Shown here: in pieces, positions 8,684-16,758 of the stretch
Numbering within the stretch: position 1 is the stretch's first letter
Layout of the letters: every line of letters begins with the position of its first letter
Assembly: GCA_942492905.1 (NCBI GenBank)
Contig: OW818657.1
Coordinates: forward strand, 3,658,001 to 3,722,000
Direction: 5' to 3'
Source of the DNA: CAIZWU01 sp942492905
GTDB taxonomy: Bacteria > Verrucomicrobiota > Verrucomicrobiia > Verrucomicrobiales > V1-33
Length of the DNA: 64,000 nt
Notes under the pieces: generated by a model
What the model saw: only the letters and a program-made list of their open reading frames with translations
What the model was told of the DNA's origin: nothing
Databases searched by the model: none
Made by a program: the position numbers and the translations under genes

Positions 8684-8919
8684 GAATCCACCCAAACGCC
8701 CGGAAGCATCGGCGAACAATGCCGCCCTCCTGACTTAGCGTTGAACCTGCTTTTGGGAAGTCACCACAAGATAAAGCCATCAGCCCACTTCCAATGAACT
8801 TTGTAGTCTCTGTCCCGGCGCTCCCGTTTGTATGGTCCAGCAGTCGGTCCTTCGTTTTGGCGCATCGTGATCCCCCGCCGGTTTCCAGTCTATCATCACC
8901 CACCAATCCACCCAAAAAT

Positions 8920-9204
8920 ATGATCGCCAAATTCAGCATCGACTATATTACCTTTCCACAGCATAACAAACGGGTCGACACCCACCGGACCGATGATCCT
9001 GTGGAGGCAGGAAATTTTTTGATGAACCTGCTCGTCCTGGGAGCCCGCATTCCCTCCATCAAACATGAGGGTGTAGAACTGGGACCGCATGCCTTTGATA
9101 AAATGATCAAACAAGCAGCGGAACGGGTCGCGTCCAGATTGATCGGGACAGCCCTGCACCTTGATTCAGTCGAGGTCCATCATCGCTTTGGTTTTCCGGC
9201 TTGA
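8920..9204 (+). CDS. Small hypothetical protein
   Basis: A 94-residue soluble protein (MIAKFSIDYITFPQHN through HHRFGFPA) with no signal peptide or membrane segment. It is rich in Asp, His and Arg, with an apparent strand-helix-strand pattern. I do not recognise the family. The ATG at 8920 is preferred because the in-frame upstream extension from 8794 is low in protein character. It is alone between the universal stress gene and the minus-strand signalling block. Confidence 0.6.
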   Translation: MIAKFSIDYITFPQHNKRVDTHRTDDPVEAGNFLMNLLVLGARIPSIKHEGVELGPHAFDKMIKQAAERVASRLIGTALHLDSVEVHHRFGFPA

Positions 9205-9299
9205 GCAGCCATCGAAGGGACGATCCCTCCGTTTTCCAGCCGGAGAGCCCCCGTGACGCCTCCTCCGGTATCAGGGTGGATGGGCCTTCCCCGGTTTGC

Positions 9300-10007
9300 T
9301 CACTCCCCGGCTAGTCGTTTGGTTTCCGCCCAGCGGATCGCATGCCGCAGCACTGCGGAACTATCTTCCAAACCCAGCTTTTCCCGGATGTGTGATTTGT
9401 GAACGTCCACGGTTTTGGTGCTGATGTGCAGGGACTCTGCGATCTGGTTGGTGCTTTTACCATCCCCCAGAAGTTGAAAGACCTCGAATTCCCGGTCACT
9501 CAATTTGTGAACACTGTCCACCCGCCGCTTGGGAGCCCCTCCGGAAAAGGCGTCAAGAATTTCCTCTGACATTTTCTCACTCAGCCAGACCTTGCCCTGG
9601 GTCACCCGGCGGATGGCGGCCATCAGATCGGAATGGGGGGCATCCTTCATGATATAACCTTTGGCACCGCACTTGAGCACCCGTTGGGTGTAGAGGGATT
9701 CGTCATGCATCGAAATGACAAGAATGGGCATGCCGGGGGCGATGGCTAAAACGTCCTTGATGAGCTCCAGCCCATTCCGGCCAGGCAGGGTAATGTCGGC
9801 CGTCAGCATGTCCGGACGGCAATGCTGCAGTTCCGCCAGGGCCTCCGGGACGCTGGCCGCAGTCCAACAGACTTCCATGTCAGGCTCGTCGTTGATGAAT
9901 TGCTTCAACCCTTCCCGCATCATGGTATGATCCTCCACGATGGCGATGCGGACTTTGGCGGGGTTGGCCTTGGATGGGCGGGGAGGCTGGTTATGGAGCG
10001 CTTTCAT
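9300..10007 (-). CDS. NarL/FixJ (LuxR-type) response regulator
   Basis: A 235-residue two-domain regulator. The receiver domain (about 19-140) has the acidic pocket VEDH, phospho-acceptor Asp71 (LTADITLPG) and conserved Lys in GYIMKD. The C-terminal LuxR helix-turn-helix (about 168-230) contains LSDREFEVFQLLGDGKSTNQ and KTVDVHKSHIREKLGL. Phosphorylation by a kinase would let it bind DNA and control transcription. Its start overlaps the end of the receiver-kinase gene upstream by 17 bases, so that kinase is its probable partner. The targets are not visible. Confidence 0.93.
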   Translation of the reverse strand: MKALHNQPPRPSKANPAKVRIAIVEDHTMMREGLKQFINDEPDMEVCWTAASVPEALAELQHCRPDMLTADITLPGRNGLELIKDVLAIAPGMPILVISMHDESLYTQRVLKCGAKGYIMKDAPHSDLMAAIRRVTQGKVWLSEKMSEEILDAFSGGAPKRRVDSVHKLSDREFEVFQLLGDGKSTNQIAESLHISTKTVDVHKSHIREKLGLEDSSAVLRHAIRWAETKRLAGE

Positions 10008-11064
10008 GGGCTGGGTTATAGGGAAGGTTGCAACGGACACAGGTGCCGCCATCGGGAAATGAGCCGGAAATAAACTCGAGGCTGGCGCCGATGGCATCCG
10101 CCCGCGCTCGCAGAATGTGCAGCCCCATGTCTTCGATGAGCTCGGCGGGGTTGCTGAAGGGGAGCCCGTCATTGGCAACTTCCAGCAGCAGGGAGGACGG
10201 GTGGGTGATCAGCCTCATTTCGATGCGGGTGGGCCGGGCGTGTTTGGCCGCATTGGCAATCAACTCCTGGGCGATGCGGTAAAGGTGCATGGCCGTGTCT
10301 GGATCGGGCACCTGGACGAGCTGGGGACATTCAAATTCGATACCGATCCCGAAAATGGTTCCGGCTGATTTGGCGAGGAGCTGGAGCGCGGAGCAGAGGC
10401 CATTGGAGTCGAGGGTCACTGGAGCGAGACTGCGGGCAAAGCTCCGGGAGAGGGTGGTGGCCTCGCCAATGGCATCCACGTTACGGGCGGCCCGGTCCGC
10501 CTGTGAAGAGCCTTCGCGCACCAGTTCGCGTTGCAGCATGCTGCAGTGGAGTTTGATGGCGGCAAGCCGTTGGCAGAGATCATCGTGCAAATCCTGCCCG
10601 AGGCGGCGGCGTTCCAGTTCCGCGGCGGCAAAGAGGCGGCGGTCCACATCCTTGCGTTCGAGTTCAGTGTCAGCCAACCGGCGTTTTTGCTCTAGGTGCT
10701 CCAGGCTCCGGCGTACTACCGGAGCCACGAGTTGAAGCAACTGCATATCCTTGGGCAGGAAATCAAGAGCGCCTTCCTGCATCAGTTTCACCGCTACCCT
10801 GACATCCCCCACCCCGCTGATGACCACGAACGGCACCTTGCGCCCCTCCTCCGCGAGAGTAGCAATTACATCCTGCCCCCTCATGTCAGGAAGCCGCAGG
10901 TCCAGCAGGATGAGAGGGGTATGATTCTGTCTCAACCAGGTCAGCGCGGAGGTTCCAGAGGTCCGGCATTCAGAAACGATGCCGTCCTTTTTCAGAGCCG
11001 TGGCGAGCAGATGGCAGATCCCTTCGTCATCCTCCACAATCAGGATGGGAGCGTCAATGGACAT
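9991..11064 (-). CDS. Receiver-histidine kinase hybrid (REC-HisKA_3-HATPase), soluble
   Basis: A 357-residue cytoplasmic protein with an unusual order. An N-terminal receiver domain (about 6-125; Asp12, Asp13, phospho-acceptor Asp55, Lys105) is joined by a coiled coil to a NarX/DegS-type kinase domain. The kinase His160 lies in LGQDLHDDLCQRLAAIK, and the ATPase domain (about 250-350) has IANAAKHA and a C-terminal GGTCVRCNLP. It has no membrane segment, so it probably takes its signal through phosphorylation of its own receiver. It is translationally overlapped with the NarL-type regulator downstream. A source of phosphate could be the PAS kinase encoded at 11654-13171. Confidence 0.9.
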   Translation of the reverse strand: MSIDAPILIVEDDEGICHLLATALKKDGIVSECRTSGTSALTWLRQNHTPLILLDLRLPDMRGQDVIATLAEEGRKVPFVVISGVGDVRVAVKLMQEGALDFLPKDMQLLQLVAPVVRRSLEHLEQKRRLADTELERKDVDRRLFAAAELERRRLGQDLHDDLCQRLAAIKLHCSMLQRELVREGSSQADRAARNVDAIGEATTLSRSFARSLAPVTLDSNGLCSALQLLAKSAGTIFGIGIEFECPQLVQVPDPDTAMHLYRIAQELIANAAKHARPTRIEMRLITHPSSLLLEVANDGLPFSNPAELIEDMGLHILRARADAIGASLEFISGSFPDGGTCVRCNLPYNPAHESAP

Positions 11065-11130
11065 GGGATAGAGGAGTTGCCCCACCCCAAACCCGCCTGG
11101 GCTTTGGAGTGGAGGAGTGACTTGGGAGAT

Positions 11131-11553
11131 TCAGGAAGGGGTATGTAAATCCACGGGAGTGAAGTATTCCGCCAGTTTCCTGAGCGTCATGGTAAACTCC
11201 TGCTGGTTCAGCAGCTTGAGCAAAAAGGCATTGCATCCCAACTCCGTACACTGCGCCATCACTTCCGGATCGTCGGTGGTAGTGACCATGATGATCGGCA
11301 TGGTCTGGAATATGGTCTGCCCCCGGAGCAGGCGCAATACCTCGATCCCATTGAGTTTCGGCATGCTGATATCGAGGAGCAATACCATGGGGAAGGCAGG
11401 CCGGTCGGCTCCAGTCAGGAAATCCAGGACTTCCTGCCCATCGCGGAATCGAAGCACCGGATTGTGGAAACCTGCCTGTTTGAGTCCCTGCTTCGTCAGT
11501 AGCGCGTGTCCGTCGTCGTCCTCTGCGAGCAGGACGGCAGGCTGGGCAGTCAT
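11131..11553 (-). CDS. Single-domain response regulator (CheY/Rcp1-like)
   Basis: A 140-residue lone receiver. The acidic pair Asp12/Asp13 follows VLLAE, the phospho-acceptor is Asp61 (LLLDISMPKLNG), and the switch Thr lies in IIMVTTTDD. The conserved Lys113 occurs in NAFLLKLL, so the usual Pro after Lys is replaced by Leu. The longer spacing between strands resembles the Rcp1 type that pairs with PAS or phytochrome kinases. It has no output domain and probably relays phosphate. It lies between the PAS kinase and the receiver-kinase hybrid, all on the minus strand, with a 66-base gap to the hybrid gene. Confidence 0.9.
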   Translation of the reverse strand: MTAQPAVLLAEDDDGHALLTKQGLKQAGFHNPVLRFRDGQEVLDFLTGADRPAFPMVLLLDISMPKLNGIEVLRLLRGQTIFQTMPIIMVTTTDDPEVMAQCTELGCNAFLLKLLNQQEFTMTLRKLAEYFTPVDLHTPS

Positions 11554-11653
11554 GATTTACAACTGGAATGGAGATTTCCGGCAACCGGCACCTTGCCTGG
11601 ATATCAAATAAAGCCGTCGAATCGGAAAGATAGCAAGGAAATTTCACGATTTA

Positions 11654-13171
11654 TTAATTATCAAGGTTGCCAGCTCCCAAAACCGCTTGCCGGAGCACTA
11701 CCGTAAACACCGTCCCGCCTCCGGGACGGGGGGACACCTGAATGGTGCCACCCATGTGATCCAGCGCCCTCCGGACGATGGCCAAACCCAGCCCCAACCC
11801 ATTACTGCTACGGGGTGCCAGACGCTGGAAAAGTTCGAAGACTTTATCCCGGTATTCGGGTTCGATCCCAATTCCATTATCAGCAAACCGATAGACGCAC
11901 TGATCACCCATCAGGGCTCCGGTGATCCCCAACTGCAACTGACGGCCGGGATCGCGGTATTTGATGGCATTCTCGATAAGATTGGAAAAAACCTGTCCCA
12001 GCAATCCGCTATCCGCGAGACAGGGAGGAAGCGGTCCCGCTGTTACGGCGGTGTCTGATTGGTCCAGCTGATACTGAATGGCTGCGAGGCTTTCCTCCAG
12101 GATCGTGGAGGCATCGACGGGGCCAAGTCGGGATTCAGATCGTTCCAGCCGTGAAATCGCAACGAGTCCTTCAAGCAAGGCATCCATCTTTCCGGTCCCT
12201 GCACAGATAAAACGAACGGCATCTGCCATTCCGCCGCTGAGGGCCTCCACCCTCTCTTTTGATGGAGGGGTCCCGTCGATGGCTTCCTTGAGGAGGCCGA
12301 CGGCTTCTTCCGTCAGGCGGCCGGCTTCCTCGGTAAATCCCTGCACGTTCACCAACGGCGCACGCAAGTCATGAGTAATAGCGTGAAGGAATGTTTTCAG
12401 ATCTCTATTTTTCCTTTCCAATTCGCGGGAGAGCTGCCTCATACGCCCCTCTGCCGCTTTGGATGCGGTGACGTCGGTGTGGATGGCGATATACTCGTGA
12501 GATTTTCCATCGTTACCCTGGCAAGGGACGATGGTGGTGGCCACAAAGTAGGAAGTCCCATTTTTAGCCTGGTTCTCTATTTCGCCACTCCAGACGTTGC
12601 CGGACAAAATCGTCCTCCACAGGTCCTCGAAAAAGGATGCCGGATGTTTGCCGGAATTCACCATCTGATAAGTGTTTCCCAACAATTCCTCGCGCTGGTA
12701 GCCCGATATGGCGCAGAATTTATCGTTGGCGAAGATAATCCGCCCCTGCGCGTCGGTTATAGCCACAATGGCATGTTCGTTGATCACCCTCCAAAAATCA
12801 CCAATCCGGATCGCCATCCGGCGCATCGCCACCGATAGCTTGGCGATCGAATCCTCTCCCTTCAGGGCCGCCTGGGGGGCCTCTCCGTGCGCCAGGCGCC
12901 GGGCTTCCTCATCCAACCACTGCACACGGTGGATCACGCCACGATACATCAGGAATGCCAATGCCGCCATGAACCCGCTCAGGAGAAAAAACTCCACCAT
13001 CAAATGCAACCGGATGGCCGGCCACACCGCATGATCCGAATGGAAAAGCCAGAAATCCGCCAGCCAATGAATACCCATCCACCCCATCACCAGCAGGGGA
13101 AAGAGAACGCGTAGACTAACACGGGGAAAGGAGATCGGCACGGAGCGGGGTAACTGGCTGGAAACTGCCAT
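11654..13171 (-). CDS. PAS-domain membrane sensor histidine kinase
   Basis: A 505-residue sensor kinase. Two membrane helices (about 21-42 and 55-77) are followed by a HAMP-like linker (about 78-125) and a PAS domain (about 126-240; VAITDAQGRIIFAND and FCAISGYQREELLGN). The kinase core has phospho-acceptor His267 in ITHDLRAPLVNVQGF, then the ATPase boxes NLIENAIKYRD, DNGIGI and GLGLAIVRRALDHMGG. It autophosphorylates on sensing a ligand or redox cue through PAS, or a membrane signal. The lone receiver encoded 100 bases downstream on the same strand is the likely first acceptor. Confidence 0.92.
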   Translation of the reverse strand: MAVSSQLPRSVPISFPRVSLRVLFPLLVMGWMGIHWLADFWLFHSDHAVWPAIRLHLMVEFFLLSGFMAALAFLMYRGVIHRVQWLDEEARRLAHGEAPQAALKGEDSIAKLSVAMRRMAIRIGDFWRVINEHAIVAITDAQGRIIFANDKFCAISGYQREELLGNTYQMVNSGKHPASFFEDLWRTILSGNVWSGEIENQAKNGTSYFVATTIVPCQGNDGKSHEYIAIHTDVTASKAAEGRMRQLSRELERKNRDLKTFLHAITHDLRAPLVNVQGFTEEAGRLTEEAVGLLKEAIDGTPPSKERVEALSGGMADAVRFICAGTGKMDALLEGLVAISRLERSESRLGPVDASTILEESLAAIQYQLDQSDTAVTAGPLPPCLADSGLLGQVFSNLIENAIKYRDPGRQLQLGITGALMGDQCVYRFADNGIGIEPEYRDKVFELFQRLAPRSSNGLGLGLAIVRRALDHMGGTIQVSPRPGGGTVFTVVLRQAVLGAGNLDN

Positions 13172-13284
13172 TACGCAGTCTCAGGGGACCGGCTCCAAGC
13201 TGCGATAGGATTGATTTTCAGGTCCGACTGCACAAATCCCTTAGCGCTGTAAGAAGATCCTTTAAAAGCTTTGATTTCATGAGG

Positions 13285-13310
13285 AAGGCCCCGGGGCCAT
13301 GAGGGGCCTT
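13285..13310 (+). terminator. GC-rich hairpin followed by a T-rich tract
   Basis: Perfect inverted repeat AAGGCCCC / GGGGCCTT (13285-13292 and 13303-13310) with a 10-base loop, followed by TTCCCTT on the plus strand. It has the form of a weak intrinsic terminator. There is no plus-strand gene upstream, so it could be a leader attenuator for the 13460 gene or a fortuitous palindrome. Confidence 0.4.
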
Positions 13311-13459
13311 TTCCCTTGGAATCGAAGACTCACTCCGGCGTGTCCGGGTTTATTTTAAAGGAATCCCCACCCTCCATCAGGCGGGGCCTGCACTTCGGGC
13401 CGGGATGCATCCCGCGGTGGATCTGCCAAGGATGGAGGCACCTCCACCCAACCCCGAAC

Positions 13460-13696
13460 ATGCCTCCTCAAGAAGACCCCCCGGTTGACCGCATCTTTCC
13501 AGATGATCCTGATTTCCTGCTGCGCGATCTGGAAGAACTCCCGCCAGTGACTGCGCCTCCTGTGAAGAAGCCCCGGAGCAAACCTGCCGCCACCCCACCC
13601 AAAGCGGCCCCCAAAGGTGAAAACTCCCCTCCGCCCGCCAAACCTCAACCTGGCCATTCCCACCCGCCGGGCCCGGGGAAAGGACTTCCTTCATGA
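13460..13696 (+). CDS. Small Pro-rich protein coupled to the primase-like gene
   Basis: A 78-residue hydrophilic protein. The N-terminal half is acidic (PPVDRIFPDDPDFLLRDLEE) and the C-terminal half is a Lys/Pro/Ala-rich low-complexity tail, probably disordered. Its stop overlaps the start of the next gene as ATGA, which supports a true gene and an operon. No family is recognised. An acidic short helix plus disordered tail could serve as an interaction peptide for the neighbouring protein, but this is speculation. The ATG at 13460 was chosen because the in-frame region before it spans the hairpin region and lacks coding character. Confidence 0.55.
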   Translation: MPPQEDPPVDRIFPDDPDFLLRDLEELPPVTAPPVKKPRSKPAATPPKAAPKGENSPPPAKPQPGHSHPPGPGKGLPS

Positions 13697-15090
13697 GCGA
13701 ATTGTATTCGGATGCATTCGTCCGGCGCCGGCTTGCGGAATACGTCGGGGAAGAGTCAAATTGGCAGCCCACTGCGGCCTTTGTCAGCCAAGCGGATGGG
13801 TGTGCCTACCAGCGGCACAATCTCAAGCCGGCCCGGCATCTGAGGTGGTTTCTGGACCGCGATCTCGACATCGCCCGATCCCTCGCCGATTCGGAGTCCC
13901 TGCTGCTGCATCTGGATGTCGAATACGTGAATTTCGACTCCCCGGCCGAGGCCCTGATCAATCCCCGGCGCGCCTTTGAGTTGCAGGATCCGGTGGTGAG
14001 GGCGATCCAATCCCTGCTGGATTCCTGGGGCATTGCGCCTCTTCACATTCTAACAGGGCAGGGACACCATTTTGTCTGGCGCATTTCCCGGCAATCCACC
14101 ATTGCGGCTGAAATCACAGCGCTCTCCCCGGCCCCTGAATTATTGGACGATTGTGTGGCCCGGGCTCCGGCGGATGATCCTGTCTTCAGCCGGGACCACC
14201 AGGCCTCTTTCTCAGCCTTGTCCCTGCTGATGGAATATATCGCCCACCGCGTGCGGAACATGGCATCGGTGCTGGCGGCGCTGCCCGTGGAGATCACCGC
14301 GGTGCATGTCGGTCCCTGGCTCACCCCGCAGCGGGAGTTGGTTTCGATCGATATCTCGGAATACGGCGATCCCCTGCATACCCGGATGGTGCGTATGCCA
14401 TTCACCCGGTATCTCAAACCCTGGGCCACGGGTATGACCGGACTGCCCGGAGTGGGCGAAGTCCTGAAGCCGCTGTCCACTATCCCCTTGGCCGGGCTGG
14501 AACTCGCGGACGCCCTCGTGCTCCGGCACTCGGACAAGGCCGTGATCTCGCTGGCCCGGGAGGCATCCACCGCCATTCCCTACCAGGAGGAGGGCACGGC
14601 CCGGCTGCTCCAGGATTACATGAATTCCCCCCTGAGATCTTTTCATGGTGATTTCTACTCCTGCCAGCACGATCCCCGGGAAAGCTGGCCCCGCACCTAC
14701 GGCCGGACCCCGTTGGAAGCCCTGCCCAACTGTGTCAGGCACATTGCCCTGTTCCCCAATGACTGGCTGCTGAAACCGGCGGGCATCCAACTGGTGACCC
14801 GCTGCCTGCTGGCGGAAGGATGGCATGCCCGGCATATTGCAGGCTTCATCCGCTCCAAGTTCGAAGACCCTGCCTACAACTGGGGCGTGGATTGGCGTGA
14901 TTACGATCCCGCCATCCGGGCAGATTTTTATGTCCGTCTTTTCGCCGGACAATATGCCACCGGGGTGGACGGCCTTGTGGATATGAACTGCGTCTCCACC
15001 CAGGCCAAAGGTTTCTGTTTCCATCTGGGCAACGGCGCATGCGGGCTGGAATCGGTCCGTGACCGTTTGCGGCCCCGGGCCGTTGCCTGA
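13693..15090 (+). CDS. Putative primase-polymerase-like protein (AEP-like domain plus PriL-like Cys domain)
   Basis: A 465-residue protein of no family that I can name with certainty. The N-terminal ~250 residues show a motif series like the archaeo-eukaryotic primase fold: a hydrophobic strand ending in Asp75-Val-Glu77 (motif I, LLLHLDVEY), Gly122-Gln-Gly124-His125-His126 (motif II, like sGxxGxH), and Asp220 in a strand followed by Arg234 and MPFTRYLKP (motif III region, like IRlP). The C-terminal ~130 residues carry four spaced cysteines, Cys347 (LPNC), Cys433, Cys442 and Cys450, with helices between. This resembles the iron-sulphur domain of the large primase subunit PriL. If right, it makes primers or fills gaps in DNA. 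Motif I is DxE rather than DxD, and the match rests on eye reading alone. Confidence 0.5.
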   Translation: MSELYSDAFVRRRLAEYVGEESNWQPTAAFVSQADGCAYQRHNLKPARHLRWFLDRDLDIARSLADSESLLLHLDVEYVNFDSPAEALINPRRAFELQDPVVRAIQSLLDSWGIAPLHILTGQGHHFVWRISRQSTIAAEITALSPAPELLDDCVARAPADDPVFSRDHQASFSALSLLMEYIAHRVRNMASVLAALPVEITAVHVGPWLTPQRELVSIDISEYGDPLHTRMVRMPFTRYLKPWATGMTGLPGVGEVLKPLSTIPLAGLELADALVLRHSDKAVISLAREASTAIPYQEEGTARLLQDYMNSPLRSFHGDFYSCQHDPRESWPRTYGRTPLEALPNCVRHIALFPNDWLLKPAGIQLVTRCLLAEGWHARHIAGFIRSKFEDPAYNWGVDWRDYDPAIRADFYVRLFAGQYATGVDGLVDMNCVSTQAKGFCFHLGNGACGLESVRDRLRPRAVA

Positions 15091-15201
15091 CATTTAACCC
15101 GGCGAAGCACGGATTCCTATCATCTTATACCGGTCTAAGGGATCCCCCTTCCCCTACTGCCGGGACGCTGTCACCAGGACGGGGATGCATCTGCCCAGTC
15201 A

Positions 15202-15225
15202 CCCCTTCATGATGTCATGAAGGGG
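15202..15225. repeat. Perfect 11-bp inverted repeat
   Basis: CCCCTTCATGA and TCATGAAGGGG separated by TG, followed by CCTTCCCCCTG. It lies 112 bases after the primase-like gene. It could form a strong hairpin and act as a terminator without a U tract, or be a protein-binding palindrome. The right arm and following bases (CATGAAGGGGCCTT) resemble the hairpin at 13299-13310 (CATGAGGGGCCTT), so the two flank the 13.4-15.1 kb operon. Confidence 0.5.
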
Positions 15226-15260
15226 CCTTCCCCCTGCTGTCCCAACGCCCCCATGCTACC

Positions 15261-15482
15261 ATGAAACCTGAAGAAGATCACCCCAGCGCTCCCATCCCTC
15301 CATCCCCCTCCAAAGCATTCCCGGAAACGCAACCACCACGGACCGGCACACGGGATGAAATACGCACCACCAGCCATCGCGTCATGGGCAGCCGCGAATC
15401 GCAACGGCCGGTCGAACGCACGGACCAAAACCGCAAACATGGGCGGCACGCCGGGCCGAGGGAAAGCAAACCCGGGAAATAA
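15261..15482 (+). CDS. Tentative small hydrophilic protein
   Basis: A 73-residue frame (MKPEEDHPSAPIPP through ESKPGK) made almost wholly of charged residues, Pro, Ser and Thr. It lies 29 bases before the end of convergent manA. The composition could be a disordered small protein or simply an open frame in GC-rich DNA; no family is recognised. Confidence 0.28.
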   Translation: MKPEEDHPSAPIPPSPSKAFPETQPPRTGTRDEIRTTSHRVMGSRESQRPVERTDQNRKHGRHAGPRESKPGK

Positions 15483-15511
15483 CTGGACGACACCCTTCCC
15501 TTTCCATCTCA

Positions 15512-16489
15512 TCAGCTGCCGAAGCGGACTTCCAGCCAGGAGGCCCCCTGTGGTCCGGCATTCAGCGTGCGTCCGGCAGAATCTGTGCCCGCGGGCAACA
15601 AGGCCCAATCCCCCGGCCGCAGCTGATTCCCTGCCGACAGCAGCGAGCCGGACAGGATGCCGGGCATGAGGAATTGCCCGGACTGCCCCAGTATCACCAT
15701 TTCCCCAGCACCGGCCCCGCGGCGGTGGACCGTGAAGTAAGGACAAGAAGCGAGCAGTCCATCGGCAGCCGGCCGGTCGATGGCGGGAGCGGTGTCGGTA
15801 AAATCGATGCAGCGCAAACTCTCCGCCACATGCAGGGCGCGGGGCCGCCCATCCAGTCCCATGCGGTTCCAATCGAAGACACGATAAGTGGTGTCGCTGT
15901 TCTGCTGAATTTCAAAAATCAGGACCCCGGCGCCAATGGCATGGAGCCGACCGCTGGGGATGAAGATGAAGTCGCCTTCCTGCACCGGAAGTTCGGGAAC
16001 CAGTCTGGCCGCGGTGCCATCGGCGAGCGCTGCCTCGAAGCTGTCGCGGGTGACACCCGGCTTCACGCCGGCATAGAGACGGGCATCCGGATCTGCTCCA
16101 GCGATGACCCACATTTCGGTCTTCGGCTCTCCCTGCAGGGCCGCCGCTTCGGAAACAGGCGGATGCACCTGCAAAGAGAGGGTATCGCAGGCGTCGAGAA
16201 TTTTGATCAGCAGGGGGAACCGGTCCGAGTCCGGTGCGTCGGCACCAAAGATTTCCACCCGGTGCTGCGTCCACAGTTCATGCAGGGTAAGACCATCAAA
16301 ACGCCCCCCCAGCACCACGCTTTGCTCCCCGGGCCGGTCCACCACTTCCCAACTTTCGCCGTAAGGGAGACCGGGATCCGGCAATGACCGGCCGTAGCGG
16401 GTTTCCAGCTGCCGCCCTCCCCAGACGCGGTCCATATAGATAGGACGAAGGCGGATCAGACCGGAGAGCGCAGGAGAATCGGAAATCAT
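15512..16489 (-). CDS. manA: Class I mannose-6-phosphate isomerase
   Basis: A 325-residue cupin-fold metalloenzyme interconverting mannose 6-phosphate and fructose 6-phosphate, which feeds GDP-mannose and glycan synthesis. The N-terminus has the expected RPIYMDRVWGGRQLET and GESWEVVDR. The zinc site residues are visible as Gln and His in LSLQVHPP, Glu in KTEMWVI, and the later His in IPSGRLHAIGAG. The downstream EIQQNSDTTYRVFDWNR block is typical of short bacterial members. Length fits the short ManA type. It is divergent from ftsK and convergent with a tentative small frame, so it seems to be transcribed alone. Confidence 0.93.
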   Translation of the reverse strand: MISDSPALSGLIRLRPIYMDRVWGGRQLETRYGRSLPDPGLPYGESWEVVDRPGEQSVVLGGRFDGLTLHELWTQHRVEIFGADAPDSDRFPLLIKILDACDTLSLQVHPPVSEAAALQGEPKTEMWVIAGADPDARLYAGVKPGVTRDSFEAALADGTAARLVPELPVQEGDFIFIPSGRLHAIGAGVLIFEIQQNSDTTYRVFDWNRMGLDGRPRALHVAESLRCIDFTDTAPAIDRPAADGLLASCPYFTVHRRGAGAGEMVILGQSGQFLMPGILSGSLLSAGNQLRPGDWALLPAGTDSAGRTLNAGPQGASWLEVRFGS

Positions 16490-16646
16490 CCCTAGCCAAT
16501 AATCCCGATCAGCTGTCCTGTCAATCCGGGGCCTTCCGCCGCGAGGCGCTCATTATGCGGGCGGCAAAAAGAGGACCGTCAACCAAGCCCTTTTCCACCA
16601 CGCCCATCCTGCTGCAGGACATCCAAAAAACAGCAAGTTGATTAAG

Positions 16647-16683
16647 TTTCCCGAAATTTCCACGTTGCCTATATTTTCGGAAA
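16647..16683. repeat. Imperfect inverted repeat upstream of ftsK
   Basis: TTTCCCGAAA and TTTCGGAAA form an inverted repeat with one bulged base and an 18-base spacer that includes CCTATA. It lies about 75 bases before the ftsK start in the manA/ftsK divergent region. It may be an operator or chance. Confidence 0.28.
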
Positions 16684-16758
16684 GAGTAGGCTGCCCTCGT
16701 TTCCTCCCTCTCTGGTTGTTGCCCCAGGGCACAGCTTTTCTAAATACTCACGCCCTCT

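Larger units (their letters stand above)
15091..15511. other. Intergenic stretch with hairpin and tentative small frame
   Basis: A 421-base gap between the primase-like gene and convergent manA. It contains the perfect palindrome at 15202-15225 and one tentative small frame (15261-15482), both listed separately. Nothing else was recognised. Confidence 0.5.
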
